This document shows, one piece after another, positions 1 through 8,040 of a stretch of DNA of 36,783 nucleotides. Every line of letters begins with the position of its first letter. Position 1 is the first letter of the stretch. The notes under the pieces are model-generated. The model worked only from the letters and a program-made list of their open reading frames with translations, was not told the DNA's origin and did no database searches. A program made the position numbers and the translations under genes. The stretch is from Neglectibacter sp. X58 (GTDB taxonomy: Bacteria > Bacillota > Clostridia > Oscillospirales > Acutalibacteraceae), in NCBI RefSeq assembly GCF_009936035.1, contig NZ_QWEO01000028.1:1-36783 (forward strand). Direction: 5' to 3'.

Positions 1-3000
1 GGAAACGGAAGCCTCGTCCTTGAAGGGCACAGTGGCATTCTCGTCAACCTCAACGCCCAGCATACGGACTGTCATCATAGCGAAGTCCTCGCGGGTGATG
101 TTGCCATAGGGGTTGAAGGTGCCGTTGCCCTGGCCCAGAACGATGCCGGCGTCAACAGCCTTCTCAACATACTCGGCAAACCATGCGTTGGCAGGCACGT
201 CTGTGAAGCGCTCGCCCAAGGTGGTCTTGAGGGTGTAAACGTTGGTGGTCTTGCCGTCCTCGGAGGTGACAGTGATAGTCACGTCAGAGTTCAGGCTGTA
301 GTTGTTAGTGGCCTTGTACGGATTGCCGTTGATGAACACCTTAGCCATCTTATCAGCAGTGATGTCCAGCTTGATGGGGTTCAGGGCGGTGCCGAAGGGC
401 AGGCTCAGGTTGATGGTGCTGCCGCTAATGCTGGCAGAACTGTTGCCAACCTTCAGGCTCTTAATGGTGGCGCCTGTTTCAGCAGGGGCAACCTTCACGC
501 TCACAGGATACTTGGTGCTGTTGGCACCATCCTCGCTGGTGACAACCCAGTTACCTGTCACTTCTGCGTCATCAGCAGCAAAATGCAGCTTAGGTGTTCC
601 ATCGGCTTCCAACTGCACGTAAAGTTTTGTGCCATCGTCTTTAGTTTTCCCGTTATCGGAAAGCAGTGCAACCGGTGTTCCAGCAGTACTGTCAGTCATG
701 CTGGCCAGCTTGGACATGGCAAAATTCAGTGTGAAAGTAATGTTTGCATGAGTTGTAGAGCTGTAGGAATCGCCATCAGCCAGCGCATAAGAAGCAGGAA
801 CCGTGATAGTGATTTTGCCGCCGCTAAGCTTTGCAGTAACATTGGTGTCCACAACAGACTTTATGCTGGTCAGTGCGCTGCTCTTTTCAGGATCAGCCTT
901 CACAGCATAGACGTAGTAAACCTTAGCATTTTTGTTGGTAACAGCAGTATTGAGGGCGGCAATGTCAGTGTTTGCGTCAATGGGGGTTTTCTCGTTGACC
1001 ACATACAAGGTATAAGCCTCAGCAACTGTCAATTCCTTATTTGTGGTATTGTATGCGCCGTATGCATCGGCATCAAACTCAATCTTGTTGATGCCGCCCT
1101 GCGGGCCAAGCACCTTTTCGTCAAGCTGCTTAATCTCATTTGCAAGAACCTTGGTGGTATTCGCAGTTCCGCCAGCAAAGCCAAACACTCTGGCCTCAGG
1201 GCTAACCTTAAGTGTCTTGAAGAAAATTTTAGCAGGCACGGGCGTGGGCGTTGCGCCCATTCCTTCAACTACAGAATGGGGCAGAGTGAGTTTGACAGCA
1301 TCTTTCTCGCCATCATCGGTGTTCACCTTGCCAATCTCGGTCTTAAAGGTGTTGTTCTCGGTAACCTCGCTCAGGTTGTTGGTTCCAACAGCAGCGGTGC
1401 CGGAAAGGAGCAGGTTGCCGGTCTTGGGCTGTGCAAACACCAGCTTGATGGTGTAAGTACGGGTGGTGTCAGTATCGCCCAAAGCCAGGTCGTCGGCGGC
1501 AACGCGCACGTTGTAATACTCTACAAAGCCGCCGTTGGCAGTATCAGCAGCAGCGCCGTTCACCAGAAGCTTATCAAAAGTGGTCGTGCCGTTCACAATA
1601 GCTTTGGCAGGGTTTTCATTAGTGAAAGCTGTTGCCCCGGCACTGGGAGTTGCATAAATTGTCCAGCCAGAACCATTTGTTACGCCGCCCTTCATGCTGA
1701 AGGGCAGGTTGATGGTGCCGGTCAGGCCGTTAAAAGTGGCGCTGTAAATTTTGCCGTCATTGGTGTCCTTAATGCTGAAATCGGTCAGGTCGGTCTTCAC
1801 CTCGGAAGCGGACACCAGGGTGATGTTGTAGTCGTTGGTGGTCTTTTCATCCTCAGAAACCACACGGATAGTGAACTTCTTGCCGCTGATATTGACAGGC
1901 TTGCCAGTTGTTTCAAAAATGGTATCAACATTAGCATTTTGGGTAAGAGTCACGTTTTGAGACGGAATGGAAACGGTGGCGCCTTTAGAAGCCTCTACAA
2001 CAATATCAACGTTCACGCTGTAGTCAGTGTTCACGCCCATGTTCACGGTAACGTCCTTGCCGGTCACAGTGGCCCGGGCCTTCTCGCCCACCTGGATGGA
2101 CTTCAGCTCAGCGCCCTCGGCTTCATCTGTCTCCTCCACAGTGACTTTCACTTTAACAGGAGTCGTCACGCCTTTCAGGTACACATTAAAGGTTTTGGCA
2201 GAGCCAGAATTATCAAATTTTAGTTCCGTTTTGCCGGAAACCACGTCAATTTCATCATTATCCACGCTGGAGCCGCTGCCATTGGCAGTCGCGCCCTTGT
2301 AGGTGGTGACTTTCTCCACGGTTTCGCCCAGTGTAAAGGTGGGAACAATTTTATCAAAGTTTGTGCCCTTCTTCACTTTAACTTTCACTGTGGGGTCGCC
2401 GCTATTTGTTACCTTGTCTTTAATCTCAGCGTCGCCAATCTGGTCGGGAACAGAGAAGGTGGCGAAGCCGGTCTGGTTTTTAATCTCAACGTCATATACC
2501 TTTTCAGCGTTGGGCGCGGTAACAGTAACCTTCTTGGAAGGGGACACAGCATATGTCACAGTGCCATTGGTACCATCAACCTTCTTGGAGGAAGGCACAA
2601 AGATTGCACTCGCAGTTGCATGTGTACTCAAAGGAGAGGCAATCGCGGTGGGCACGTCCTCGTCAAAGGCCACAATGATGGTGATCTTGTCATCTGTGAT
2701 GGAATAGCTAACCATCTCGGGAATGCCGGTAACCTCTTTAATGGTGGCGTCCAGATCCACGTCAGCTTCTTTCACGGTGACCAGCAGGGTGTACTCAGCA
2801 GGGTTCTCCTGCCAGCCGCCCTCCTCGCTCTCCTCATACAGCCGCAGCGTAACAGTGTACACATCATCGGCAACGGGATAATCAGCCAGAGGCAGGTTGG
2901 CAATGCCCGCGGTGTCATCTACCTCATCCTCGTCGCCTTTTGCGTTCACCGCAACCAGCTTTGTTTTAGCCTGGCTGTCCCAGGTAAGCTTTGGAGTATT

Positions 3001-3171
3001 GTTGTCAACCGTCACAGACTGGCTGGCACCGCCCGCAAAATCAATTTGCTGGCTGTCCAAATATACCTTGGGAGCCGAAGCAGCAGCAGCGCTGAGCGGA
3101 ATCATCGCGACTATCATAAGAACAGCTAAGACAGCCGCAAGTGATTTCTTCAGAAACTTGCTTTTGTTCAT
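1..3171 (-). CDS. Secreted S-layer-homology (SLH) surface protein, C-terminus outside window
   Basis: Reading from the ATG at 3171 leftwards gives 1057 codons without a stop, so the gene continues past position 1. A GAGGG ribosome binding site lies about 9 nt upstream of the ATG. The N-terminus MNKSKFLKKSLAAVLAVLMI is a classic signal peptide ending in an Ala-rich cleavage region (about residue 28). The body is a series of degenerate Thr/Val/Lys-rich beta-sandwich repeats of roughly 100 residues, several ending in motifs such as SEDGKTTNVYTL, like the Ig/cadherin-like repeats of clostridial surface proteins. From about residue 985 an SLH domain begins (FTDVPANAWFAEYVEKA followed by GIVLGQGNGTFNPYGNITRE), and a second may begin beyond the edge. 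SLH domains bind secondary cell wall polymer, so this is probably an exported wall-anchored protein. There are no recognisable catalytic motifs; its precise role is unknown. Confidence 0.9.
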   Translation of the reverse strand, partial: MNKSKFLKKSLAAVLAVLMIVAMIPLSAAAASAPKVYLDSQQIDFAGGASQSVTVDNNTPKLTWDSQAKTKLVAVNAKGDEDEVDDTAGIANLPLADYPVADDVYTVTLRLYEESEEGGWQENPAEYTLLVTVKEADVDLDATIKEVTGIPEMVSYSITDDKITIIVAFDEDVPTAIASPLSTHATASAIFVPSSKKVDGTNGTVTYAVSPSKKVTVTAPNAEKVYDVEIKNQTGFATFSVPDQIGDAEIKDKVTNSGDPTVKVKVKKGTNFDKIVPTFTLGETVEKVTTYKGATANGSGSSVDNDEIDVVSGKTELKFDNSGSAKTFNVYLKGVTTPVKVKVTVEETDEAEGAELKSIQVGEKARATVTGKDVTVNMGVNTDYSVNVDIVVEASKGATVSIPSQNVTLTQNANVDTIFETTGKPVNISGKKFTIRVVSEDEKTTNDYNITLVSASEVKTDLTDFSIKDTNDGKIYSATFNGLTGTINLPFSMKGGVTNGSGWTIYATPSAGATAFTNENPAKAIVNGTTTFDKLLVNGAAADTANGGFVEYYNVRVAADDLALGDTDTTRTYTIKLVFAQPKTGNLLLSGTAAVGTNNLSEVTENNTFKTEIGKVNTDDGEKDAVKLTLPHSVVEGMGATPTPVPAKIFFKTLKVSPEARVFGFAGGTANTTKVLANEIKQLDEKVLGPQGGINKIEFDADAYGAYNTTNKELTVAEAYTLYVVNEKTPIDANTDIAALNTAVTNKNAKVYYVYAVKADPEKSSALTSIKSVVDTNVTAKLSGGKITITVPASYALADGDSYSSTTHANITFTLNFAMSKLASMTDSTAGTPVALLSDNGKTKDDGTKLYVQLEADGTPKLHFAADDAEVTGNWVVTSEDGANSTKYPVSVKVAPAETGATIKSLKVGNSSASISGSTINLSLPFGTALNPIKLDITADKMAKVFINGNPYKATNNYSLNSDVTITVTSEDGKTTNVYTLKTTLGERFTDVPANAWFAEYVEKAVDAGIVLGQGNGTFNPYGNITREDFAMMTVRMLGVEVDENATVPFKDEASVS

Positions 3172-3510
3172 AAATTTCAACCCTCTTAAATTTTAGATTC
3201 TCGCCTGGCCATTAGAGCAGCGCGCAAGGGGGATTTCACACAGCCTTCCCCCTCCTCCCCGCTCCGCCGGCGAGTGGAAGTTATCTATAAACTCACACTT
3301 GCGGAGATTTTGGCGGGAAATGGGGGATTTTGGGGGGATTGGGAGGGGGAATGGCGGGGTGAGGGTTGAATGGGGGTGGCAGGGATAAAGAGTATGCGGG
3401 TGGGGCTTTAGGAACAAAGAAACGCCTGGATGTGTCCGCAAAAGTTTGCGAGGGAAACGGTTTGAAAAGGGGAAGCGGCGGGAGGTTTCTTTTGTGCAGA
3501 TGGTAAAACG
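3172..3510. other. G-rich intergenic region upstream of the SLH gene
   Basis: This roughly 340-bp gap between the SLH gene and the htrA terminator has no convincing gene. The plus strand is strongly G-rich from 3322 to 3376, with G-runs at 3322-3326, 3332-3337, 3341-3343, 3345-3349, 3356-3359, 3363-3365 and 3372-3376. Because the SLH gene reads leftwards, its transcript, if it starts upstream, would be C-rich here. I see no good -35/-10 pair; a TATAGAT-like sequence on the minus strand near 3285 is only a weak candidate. Confidence 0.5.
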
Positions 3511-3524
3511 GCAAAACAAAAAGA

Positions 3525-3562
3525 AGCCTCCGGCCCGTTTTATAGTAAACGCGCCGGAGGCT
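3525..3562 (-). terminator. Intrinsic terminator after htrA
   Basis: Inverted arms AGCCTCCGGC (3525-3534) and GCCGGAGGCT (3553-3562) form a perfect 10-bp GC-rich stem, with an inner CGTTT/AAACG stem (3536-3540, 3547-3551). On the minus strand the hairpin is followed by TTCTTTTTGTTTTGC. It lies 22 nt past the htrA stop, so it should end the regulator-kinase-protease transcript. Confidence 0.85.
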
Positions 3563-3583
3563 CCCCTCTGGAACCGCTGTGTT

Positions 3584-5431
3584 TTATTCTTGGGTTTCCC
3601 CCTTGTCCTCTAGCAGGGTAATAGTAACCGTAAACTCGCTGGAGGTGCCGCCATTCTCCGGGGCGGGTCTGTAGAGGGTGACTGTGACCTCATCGCCGGG
3701 GGCGTACCGCAGCAGCAGGTTGGAAACGTCCCGCAGGGAGGAAACAGGCTCGTCATCCAGGGCAGTGATAATATCCCCTGCCTGGGCTTTTGTGCCGGTA
3801 AAGGCGCTGTCCTCATTTATCTCTGTGATGGCCAGACCAGCAGGCACGCCCAGCATGGCGGAGGTGCTGCTGTCTATCTCCCGTATCATAATGCCTAGCC
3901 GAGTGCGGCCCTTGATATAGCCGCCGGAAAGCAGTTCGTTGATAATGGGCCGGGCTTCGCTTATAGGGATGGCAAACCCCATGCCCTCATAATTCTCTGT
4001 AACAATTTTAGAAGAATTGATGCCCACCACCTGGCCGTACATGTTCACCAGCGGCCCGCCGGAATTGCCGGGGTTAATGGCGGCGTCGGTCTGGATATAG
4101 GTCATGCCATTTGCGCTGTACTGCCCCGCTTCCCGGTGCAGGCCGGAGACAATGCCCCGGGTAAGGGAATTGGCGTACTTTGTGCCGCCAGGGTTGCCCA
4201 GGGCCATAACCCACTCGCCCATGGAAAGCTCTTCTGTGTCCCCAAAGACAGCGGGGGTAAAATTGTGATCATTTGTCTTGATAACCGCCAGATCCGTGGT
4301 GCGATCCACGCCCACCACCACAGCGTCATATTCCTGCCCGTCATAAGTCTGCACAGTCACCCTGGCGTTTTTGGAGTTTAACACCACATGGGCATTGGTA
4401 ATCATATAGCCGTCTGCCGTGGCGATAATGCCTGTGCCCTTGCTTTCAGAGGTCTGGCCCTGGCGGGTGAGGGTGGCGGAAATGGCTACGGTGGATTTCA
4501 CCATCTTGTCATATACTGCCTCTGGCTCCAGCGTCTCCCCCTGGGGCTTTGGCTCCAGGCTGATGCCTTCCCGGTTGGGGGTCACGTCCACGTCAGGCAG
4601 ATCCTCCATCTCCTCGTCCTCTGCCGGAGGCAGGCTCTCCTCCGGCTGGCTTTCCGGCGGGAGGGGATCAGGCTCCATATATTCCTCCGGCAGCAGGGGG
4701 CGCCGGTCAGGAGACTGCAGCTCTGCTACAAGGTAAATCCCGAAACCCACCAGGGCGCCTGCCACCAGGATGGAAAGAATCCATAAAAACACCTTTAAGG
4801 CCAGGGGCTTTTTCTTTTTAGGCGGCGGAGCTTGCTGCTCTGGGGCGGGATAAGGGGCATAGGGCGCGGCGGCCGGATACCCGCCATAATAGGGGGGCGC
4901 TGCTGCCCCAGCCTGAGGGGGGATTCCGCCGTAATACCCGGCATAGCCTCCATAATAGGGCTGTTGGGCATTTGCCCCCTGCTGGTTCATATAGCCGGGC
5001 TGGCCCTGCCATGGGGCCTGGGGCGGCACAGGCTGAGACGGGTAGGGCGGCGCGTATCCCGGCTGGCCCTGCCATACAGGTGGGGGCATGGCGCCTTCCT
5101 GCTGCAAAGGCATGCTTCCAGACTGGGGGTATCCCTGCCAGGGCGGGGAAGGCAGGGGCTGCTGCACAGGGGGTTCCCCGCCCTGCACCCCTGCAGGCAC
5201 GCCGCTGGAAACATCCTGCCATATGGGCGGCGCTTCCTCTGCCGGGGCCTGCTCCCCTTCCTGGGGAGGCGGGGCTTCTGGGTACACCGGCTCTGCCGTT
5301 TCCGGCGGCACAGGTTCGCTTTCCTCCGGCATCTCCGGCGCGGGGGGCTGGCTGAAGCCGTCCTCCACAGGCTCCCGGGGCTGTTCTGCCTGCTCCTCCT
5401 GGGGGAGATCTTTATTTTCCATGTCCGTCAT
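3584..5431 (-). CDS. htrA: HtrA/DegP-like membrane-anchored serine protease (trypsin domain plus PDZ)
   Basis: This 615-residue protein has three parts. Residues 1 to about 205 are a Pro/Gln/Gly/Tyr-rich, probably disordered cytoplasmic region ending in PPKKKKPLALK. Residues about 210-235 form one membrane segment. The rest is an outside-facing S1C protease domain followed by a PDZ domain (about 515-605). The catalytic triad is visible as H348 (NAHVV), D380 (TTDLAVIK) and S457 (PGNSGGP), so it should be active. HtrA proteases degrade or refold misfolded exported proteins. An AGGAG lies about 7 nt before the first ATG (5431); a second ATG at 5422 is possible. The start overlaps the last 20 nt of the kinase gene, so translation is probably coupled. 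The N-terminal region of about 200 residues is long for the family. Confidence 0.95.
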   Translation of the reverse strand: MTDMENKDLPQEEQAEQPREPVEDGFSQPPAPEMPEESEPVPPETAEPVYPEAPPPQEGEQAPAEEAPPIWQDVSSGVPAGVQGGEPPVQQPLPSPPWQGYPQSGSMPLQQEGAMPPPVWQGQPGYAPPYPSQPVPPQAPWQGQPGYMNQQGANAQQPYYGGYAGYYGGIPPQAGAAAPPYYGGYPAAAPYAPYPAPEQQAPPPKKKKPLALKVFLWILSILVAGALVGFGIYLVAELQSPDRRPLLPEEYMEPDPLPPESQPEESLPPAEDEEMEDLPDVDVTPNREGISLEPKPQGETLEPEAVYDKMVKSTVAISATLTRQGQTSESKGTGIIATADGYMITNAHVVLNSKNARVTVQTYDGQEYDAVVVGVDRTTDLAVIKTNDHNFTPAVFGDTEELSMGEWVMALGNPGGTKYANSLTRGIVSGLHREAGQYSANGMTYIQTDAAINPGNSGGPLVNMYGQVVGINSSKIVTENYEGMGFAIPISEARPIINELLSGGYIKGRTRLGIMIREIDSSTSAMLGVPAGLAITEINEDSAFTGTKAQAGDIITALDDEPVSSLRDVSNLLLRYAPGDEVTVTLYRPAPENGGTSSEFTVTITLLEDKGETQE

Positions 5432-7004
5432 CTTCCTTACTCCTTTCAGGGGCCTGCCCCTCTGTATCCTGCTTGTCGTTTTTATCGCGCTTGTCGTGCT
5501 TGTCAGGCCTGCGCCTGCCCTCCCGGGATTTTTGCTCCTTGCGGGGGGGAGGGTCTTTCAGCTTCGGCGGTTCTGGGGGCTTGGGGATGGTAAACTCAAA
5601 GCGGCAGTATTCCCCCTGCACAGAGCTGACGTGGATGTCCCCGCCATGAAGCTTCAAAATGGTGCGCACCAAGTACAGACCCAGGCCCATGCCGTTTTTA
5701 TCCCGGCTGCGGGATTTGTCCCCTTTGTAGAACCTGTCGAACACCATGGGCAGATCCTCCGGGGCAATGCCCGGCCCGGTGTTTTCAATGACCACTGTGG
5801 TGCGGTCAATGCCGTCTATAACGCTGGGAGTGATGGAACCCCCTGCATTGGTAAATTTTACCGCATTTTCTACCAAGTTATACACCACCTGGTGCAGTAA
5901 ATCCGGATCCCCGTATACAGTTTGGGGGGAAGCCTCCTCCAGCCCCCGGATTTCTATCTGTTTTTCGTCTATGCTCTTTTCAAAGGTGAGCAGGGTGGTG
6001 ACAATGGTTTTGGTGATGTCGAACCGGGCGGGATGGATTTCCATTTCCCCGCTGTCAATGCGGGACAAGTCCAGCATGGATTTCACCAGCCGGGAAAGAC
6101 GCTTCACCTCGTCTGAAACGATGTGCAGGTATTTGCCCTGCTCCTCCTCGGGAATAGTGCCGTCCAGGATGCCGTCGATGAACCCGGCGATGGTGGTCAT
6201 GGGGGTTTTCAGCTCGTGGGAAACGTTTGCGATAAAGCTGCGGCGCATACCCTCGGAATTTGTCAGGGAGTCTGCCATGTTGTTGAAGGAGACGGCAAGC
6301 TGGCCCAGCTCGTCGGCGCTTGTCACCGGCACCCGCATAGAAAAGTCCCCGTCCCCAAAGCTTCTTGCCGCCGCGGACATCTGCCGCAGGGGCTTTACCA
6401 GCCGGAAGGAGAAGGCCCCGGCCATGCAGAAGGTGACGCAGATGGCCGCCAGGGAGGAAATGAGGAAGATTTTAAAGGCTTCCCCCTGCACCGCGTTCAT
6501 GGAGGCGGCGCTGGTGGCGGCAAACACCGCCCCCACTGTGGGGCCGCCGTCCTGTACGGACATGGGCACGCCGATAATGTAATACCGGCTTTTATACAGG
6601 CCTCCAAAGCTGTCCCGGCCCTCATACATGCCTGTTGCCGCCTGGGACACAAACTGCCCGGGCACCGATTCCGGGGATTCCAGCTTGCTGTTGGGATAGT
6701 TTCCCAACAGAATGCGGCCCTCCAGGTCTGTGATGAAGATGTCCGCGTCAATGCTCAGGGAAAACCCGGAGATAAAAGTTTTCAGCAGCTCGGTCTGCAA
6801 TTCATACTGGCCCGGGGATTTCTCCGATAAAAACCGCCTTGCCACCCCGGCGATAGAGCCGGCGTTCTGGGTAAGCAGATCCTTTTTCTCCGCCCGCCAA
6901 TACTGCCCGAAAAACACCATCAGCACGCTGCCCGTCATCACAAAGCTTAGGAGGACGATGCTCATGGTGATGCCCAGATATCTTTTAAAAATGCTTTTTT
7001 GCAC
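5412..7004 (-). CDS. Two-component sensor histidine kinase
   Basis: With the GTG start at 7004 this is a 530-residue membrane kinase. It has a membrane segment near residues 10-32, an extracytoplasmic sensor region of about 145 residues, a second membrane segment near 178-200, a HAMP linker, a HisKA domain with phospho-acceptor H263 (NVSHELKTPM), and a HATPase_c domain with N box (LVENAVKF), F box (DRFYKG) and G box (GMGLGLYLV). The last 50 residues are an unusual Lys/Arg/Asp/Glu-rich tail. I chose GTG 7004 because GGGAGG sits 5-6 nt before it. A TTG 10 codons upstream (7034) lies inside a strong hairpin and has no ribosome site. The kinase follows its regulator and precedes htrA, which suggests envelope-stress sensing as in CssRS systems (inference). 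Confidence 0.93.
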   Translation of the reverse strand: MQKSIFKRYLGITMSIVLLSFVMTGSVLMVFFGQYWRAEKKDLLTQNAGSIAGVARRFLSEKSPGQYELQTELLKTFISGFSLSIDADIFITDLEGRILLGNYPNSKLESPESVPGQFVSQAATGMYEGRDSFGGLYKSRYYIIGVPMSVQDGGPTVGAVFAATSAASMNAVQGEAFKIFLISSLAAICVTFCMAGAFSFRLVKPLRQMSAAARSFGDGDFSMRVPVTSADELGQLAVSFNNMADSLTNSEGMRRSFIANVSHELKTPMTTIAGFIDGILDGTIPEEEQGKYLHIVSDEVKRLSRLVKSMLDLSRIDSGEMEIHPARFDITKTIVTTLLTFEKSIDEKQIEIRGLEEASPQTVYGDPDLLHQVVYNLVENAVKFTNAGGSITPSVIDGIDRTTVVIENTGPGIAPEDLPMVFDRFYKGDKSRSRDKNGMGLGLYLVRTILKLHGGDIHVSSVQGEYCRFEFTIPKPPEPPKLKDPPPRKEQKSREGRRRPDKHDKRDKNDKQDTEGQAPERSKEDDGHGK

Positions 7005-7030
7005 CTTGCCCTCCCTTTTGCCGCCGGCAG

Positions 7031-7121
7031 CCAAAGGGGCAAAGCCCCTTTGGAATCCCGCGATTCGCTTTCCGCATGCGGCAGGTTTCCTACCCGCGTC
7101 TCGGACGCGGCGTTACGTTGC
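7031..7121. repeat. Hairpin repeat between regulator and kinase genes (copy A)
   Basis: The regulator-kinase gap holds a perfect 10-bp hairpin, CCAAAGGGGC (7031-7040), AAA, GCCCCTTTGG (7044-7053), followed by GAATCCC. A second hairpin, CCGCGTC-TCG-GACGCGG, lies near 7094-7110. Two pieces recur elsewhere in the window. ACCCGCGTCTCGGA (7092-7105) and GCGTTACGTTGC (7110-7121) each match, with one mismatch, sequences in the rplW-rplB gap (10569-10582 and 10616-10627). The CCAAAGGGGC/GCCCCTTTGG arms recur after rplQ (24292-24366). The right end overlaps the regulator stop codon. Confidence 0.65.
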
Positions 7122-7814
7122 GTCTTTTACTTCAAATTTATAGCCCACGCCCCAGACGGTTTTCAAAGCCCACTTGTCAGAAACGCCTTCCAGCTTTTCC
7201 CGCAGGCGCTTCACATGCACGTCCACTGTGCGGCTGTCTCCGTAATAGTCAAAGCCCCACACCTCGTCTAAAAGCTGGTCCCGGGTGAAAACCCGGTTGG
7301 GGTTGGAGGCCAGGTGGTAAATCAGCTCCATCTCCTTGGGAGGCGTGTCCACCTGCTGGCCCTTTACCCGCAGCTCGTAATTTGTCAGGTTGATGGTAAG
7401 GTTTTCATAGGAGACTTCCTTGCTGTCATCCTGCCTGCCGCTGTTCCTGCCGCTGCGGCGCAGCACCGCGTTTATCCGGGCCACAACCTCCTTGGTTTCA
7501 AAGGGCTTCACCACATAATCGTCCGCCCCCAGTTCCAGGCCCAGCACCTTGTCAAACACCTCGCCTTTAGCTGTGAGCATGATAATGGGCACAGAGGATT
7601 TCTTCCGCAGCTCCCGGCACACCTGCCAGCCGTCCAGGCCCGGCAGCATAATGTCCAGCAGAATTAGGTCTGGGGAAACGCTGTCAAACATTTTCAGGGC
7701 CGTTTCCCCGTCGTTTGCAATGGAGGCCTCAAAGCCCTCTTTCGCGATATACAGCCGCAAAAGCTCGCAGATATTGGTATCGTCGTCCACTATCAGGATT
7801 TTTCCAGTCGCCAT
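7113..7814 (-). CDS. OmpR/PhoB-family response regulator
   Basis: This is a 233-residue regulator with an N-terminal receiver domain and a C-terminal winged-helix DNA-binding domain. Receiver residues are visible: acidic pocket D10-D12 (IVDDDTN), phosphorylation site D54 (LILLDIMLPG), a conserved Thr (MLTAKG) and the Lys of VVKPF near residue 104. The C-terminal half carries OmpR-type sequence (VFTRDQLLDEVWG, SRTVDVHVKRLREKL, WGVGYKFE). The start is ATG 7814, preceded by AGGGAG at good spacing; an open frame extends further upstream without a ribosome site. It is the first gene of the operon with the kinase and htrA. The last codons (Asp-Ala-Thr-stop) lie in the hairpin repeat, suggesting that insertion of the repeat trimmed or replaced the original tail. 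Confidence 0.95.
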   Translation of the reverse strand: MATGKILIVDDDTNICELLRLYIAKEGFEASIANDGETALKMFDSVSPDLILLDIMLPGLDGWQVCRELRKKSSVPIIMLTAKGEVFDKVLGLELGADDYVVKPFETKEVVARINAVLRRSGRNSGRQDDSKEVSYENLTINLTNYELRVKGQQVDTPPKEMELIYHLASNPNRVFTRDQLLDEVWGFDYYGDSRTVDVHVKRLREKLEGVSDKWALKTVWGVGYKFEVKDAT

Positions 7815-7896
7815 GGTTTTTCTCCCTTTTCTTTTGCCTTTATAGTTTTCCGGGCTTTGCGCCCGATTGCACTCCAGGTGATTTTCATCCAAGCTT

Positions 7897-7925
7897 ATTC
7901 TACCGTGTAACTATGGCAAAATCAA
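7897..7925 (-). promoter_or_regulatory. Sigma-A-type promoter for regulator-kinase-htrA operon
   Basis: On the minus strand, TTGATT (7925-7920) and TAGAAT (7902-7897) are separated by exactly 17 nt. The predicted start is near 7889, about 75 nt before the regulator ATG. No other promoter-like pair is evident in this gap on this strand. Confidence 0.65.
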
Positions 7926-8004
7926 GAAGTTCCGGTGAATTTTATGTGAAGACGGGCCATGGGAAGCGGACTTTGAAAAAGTGGAAATTTTTTTAAAAAA
8001 CCAC

Positions 8005-8036
8005 TTGCAATGGGGCTTTAGCTGTGGTATTATAAT
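8005..8036 (+). promoter_or_regulatory. Promoter of the ribosomal protein cluster
   Basis: TTGCAA (8005-8010) is followed after 17 nt by TATTAT (8028-8033), which overlaps a perfect TATAAT at 8031-8036 (20-nt spacing). The site lies about 320 nt before rpsJ and is the only good plus-strand promoter in the gap, so it probably drives the S10 operon. Confidence 0.65.
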
Positions 8037-8040
8037 GGAG

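Noticed and set aside
583-2223. Long plus-strand reading frame (546 codons) antisense to the SLH gene
   Set aside because: No ribosome site and no recognisable domain; the SLH gene on the other strand has a signal peptide, repeats and an SLH domain. Biased codon use leaves the opposite frame open.
4832-5900. Plus-strand frames antisense to the htrA N-terminal region
   Set aside because: GC-rich Pro/Gly-rich coding produces open antisense frames; no independent start signals were found.
7005-7034. TTG start at 7034 for the histidine kinase
   Set aside because: It lies in a 10-bp hairpin arm without a ribosome site, whereas GTG 7004 has GGGAGG at good spacing.
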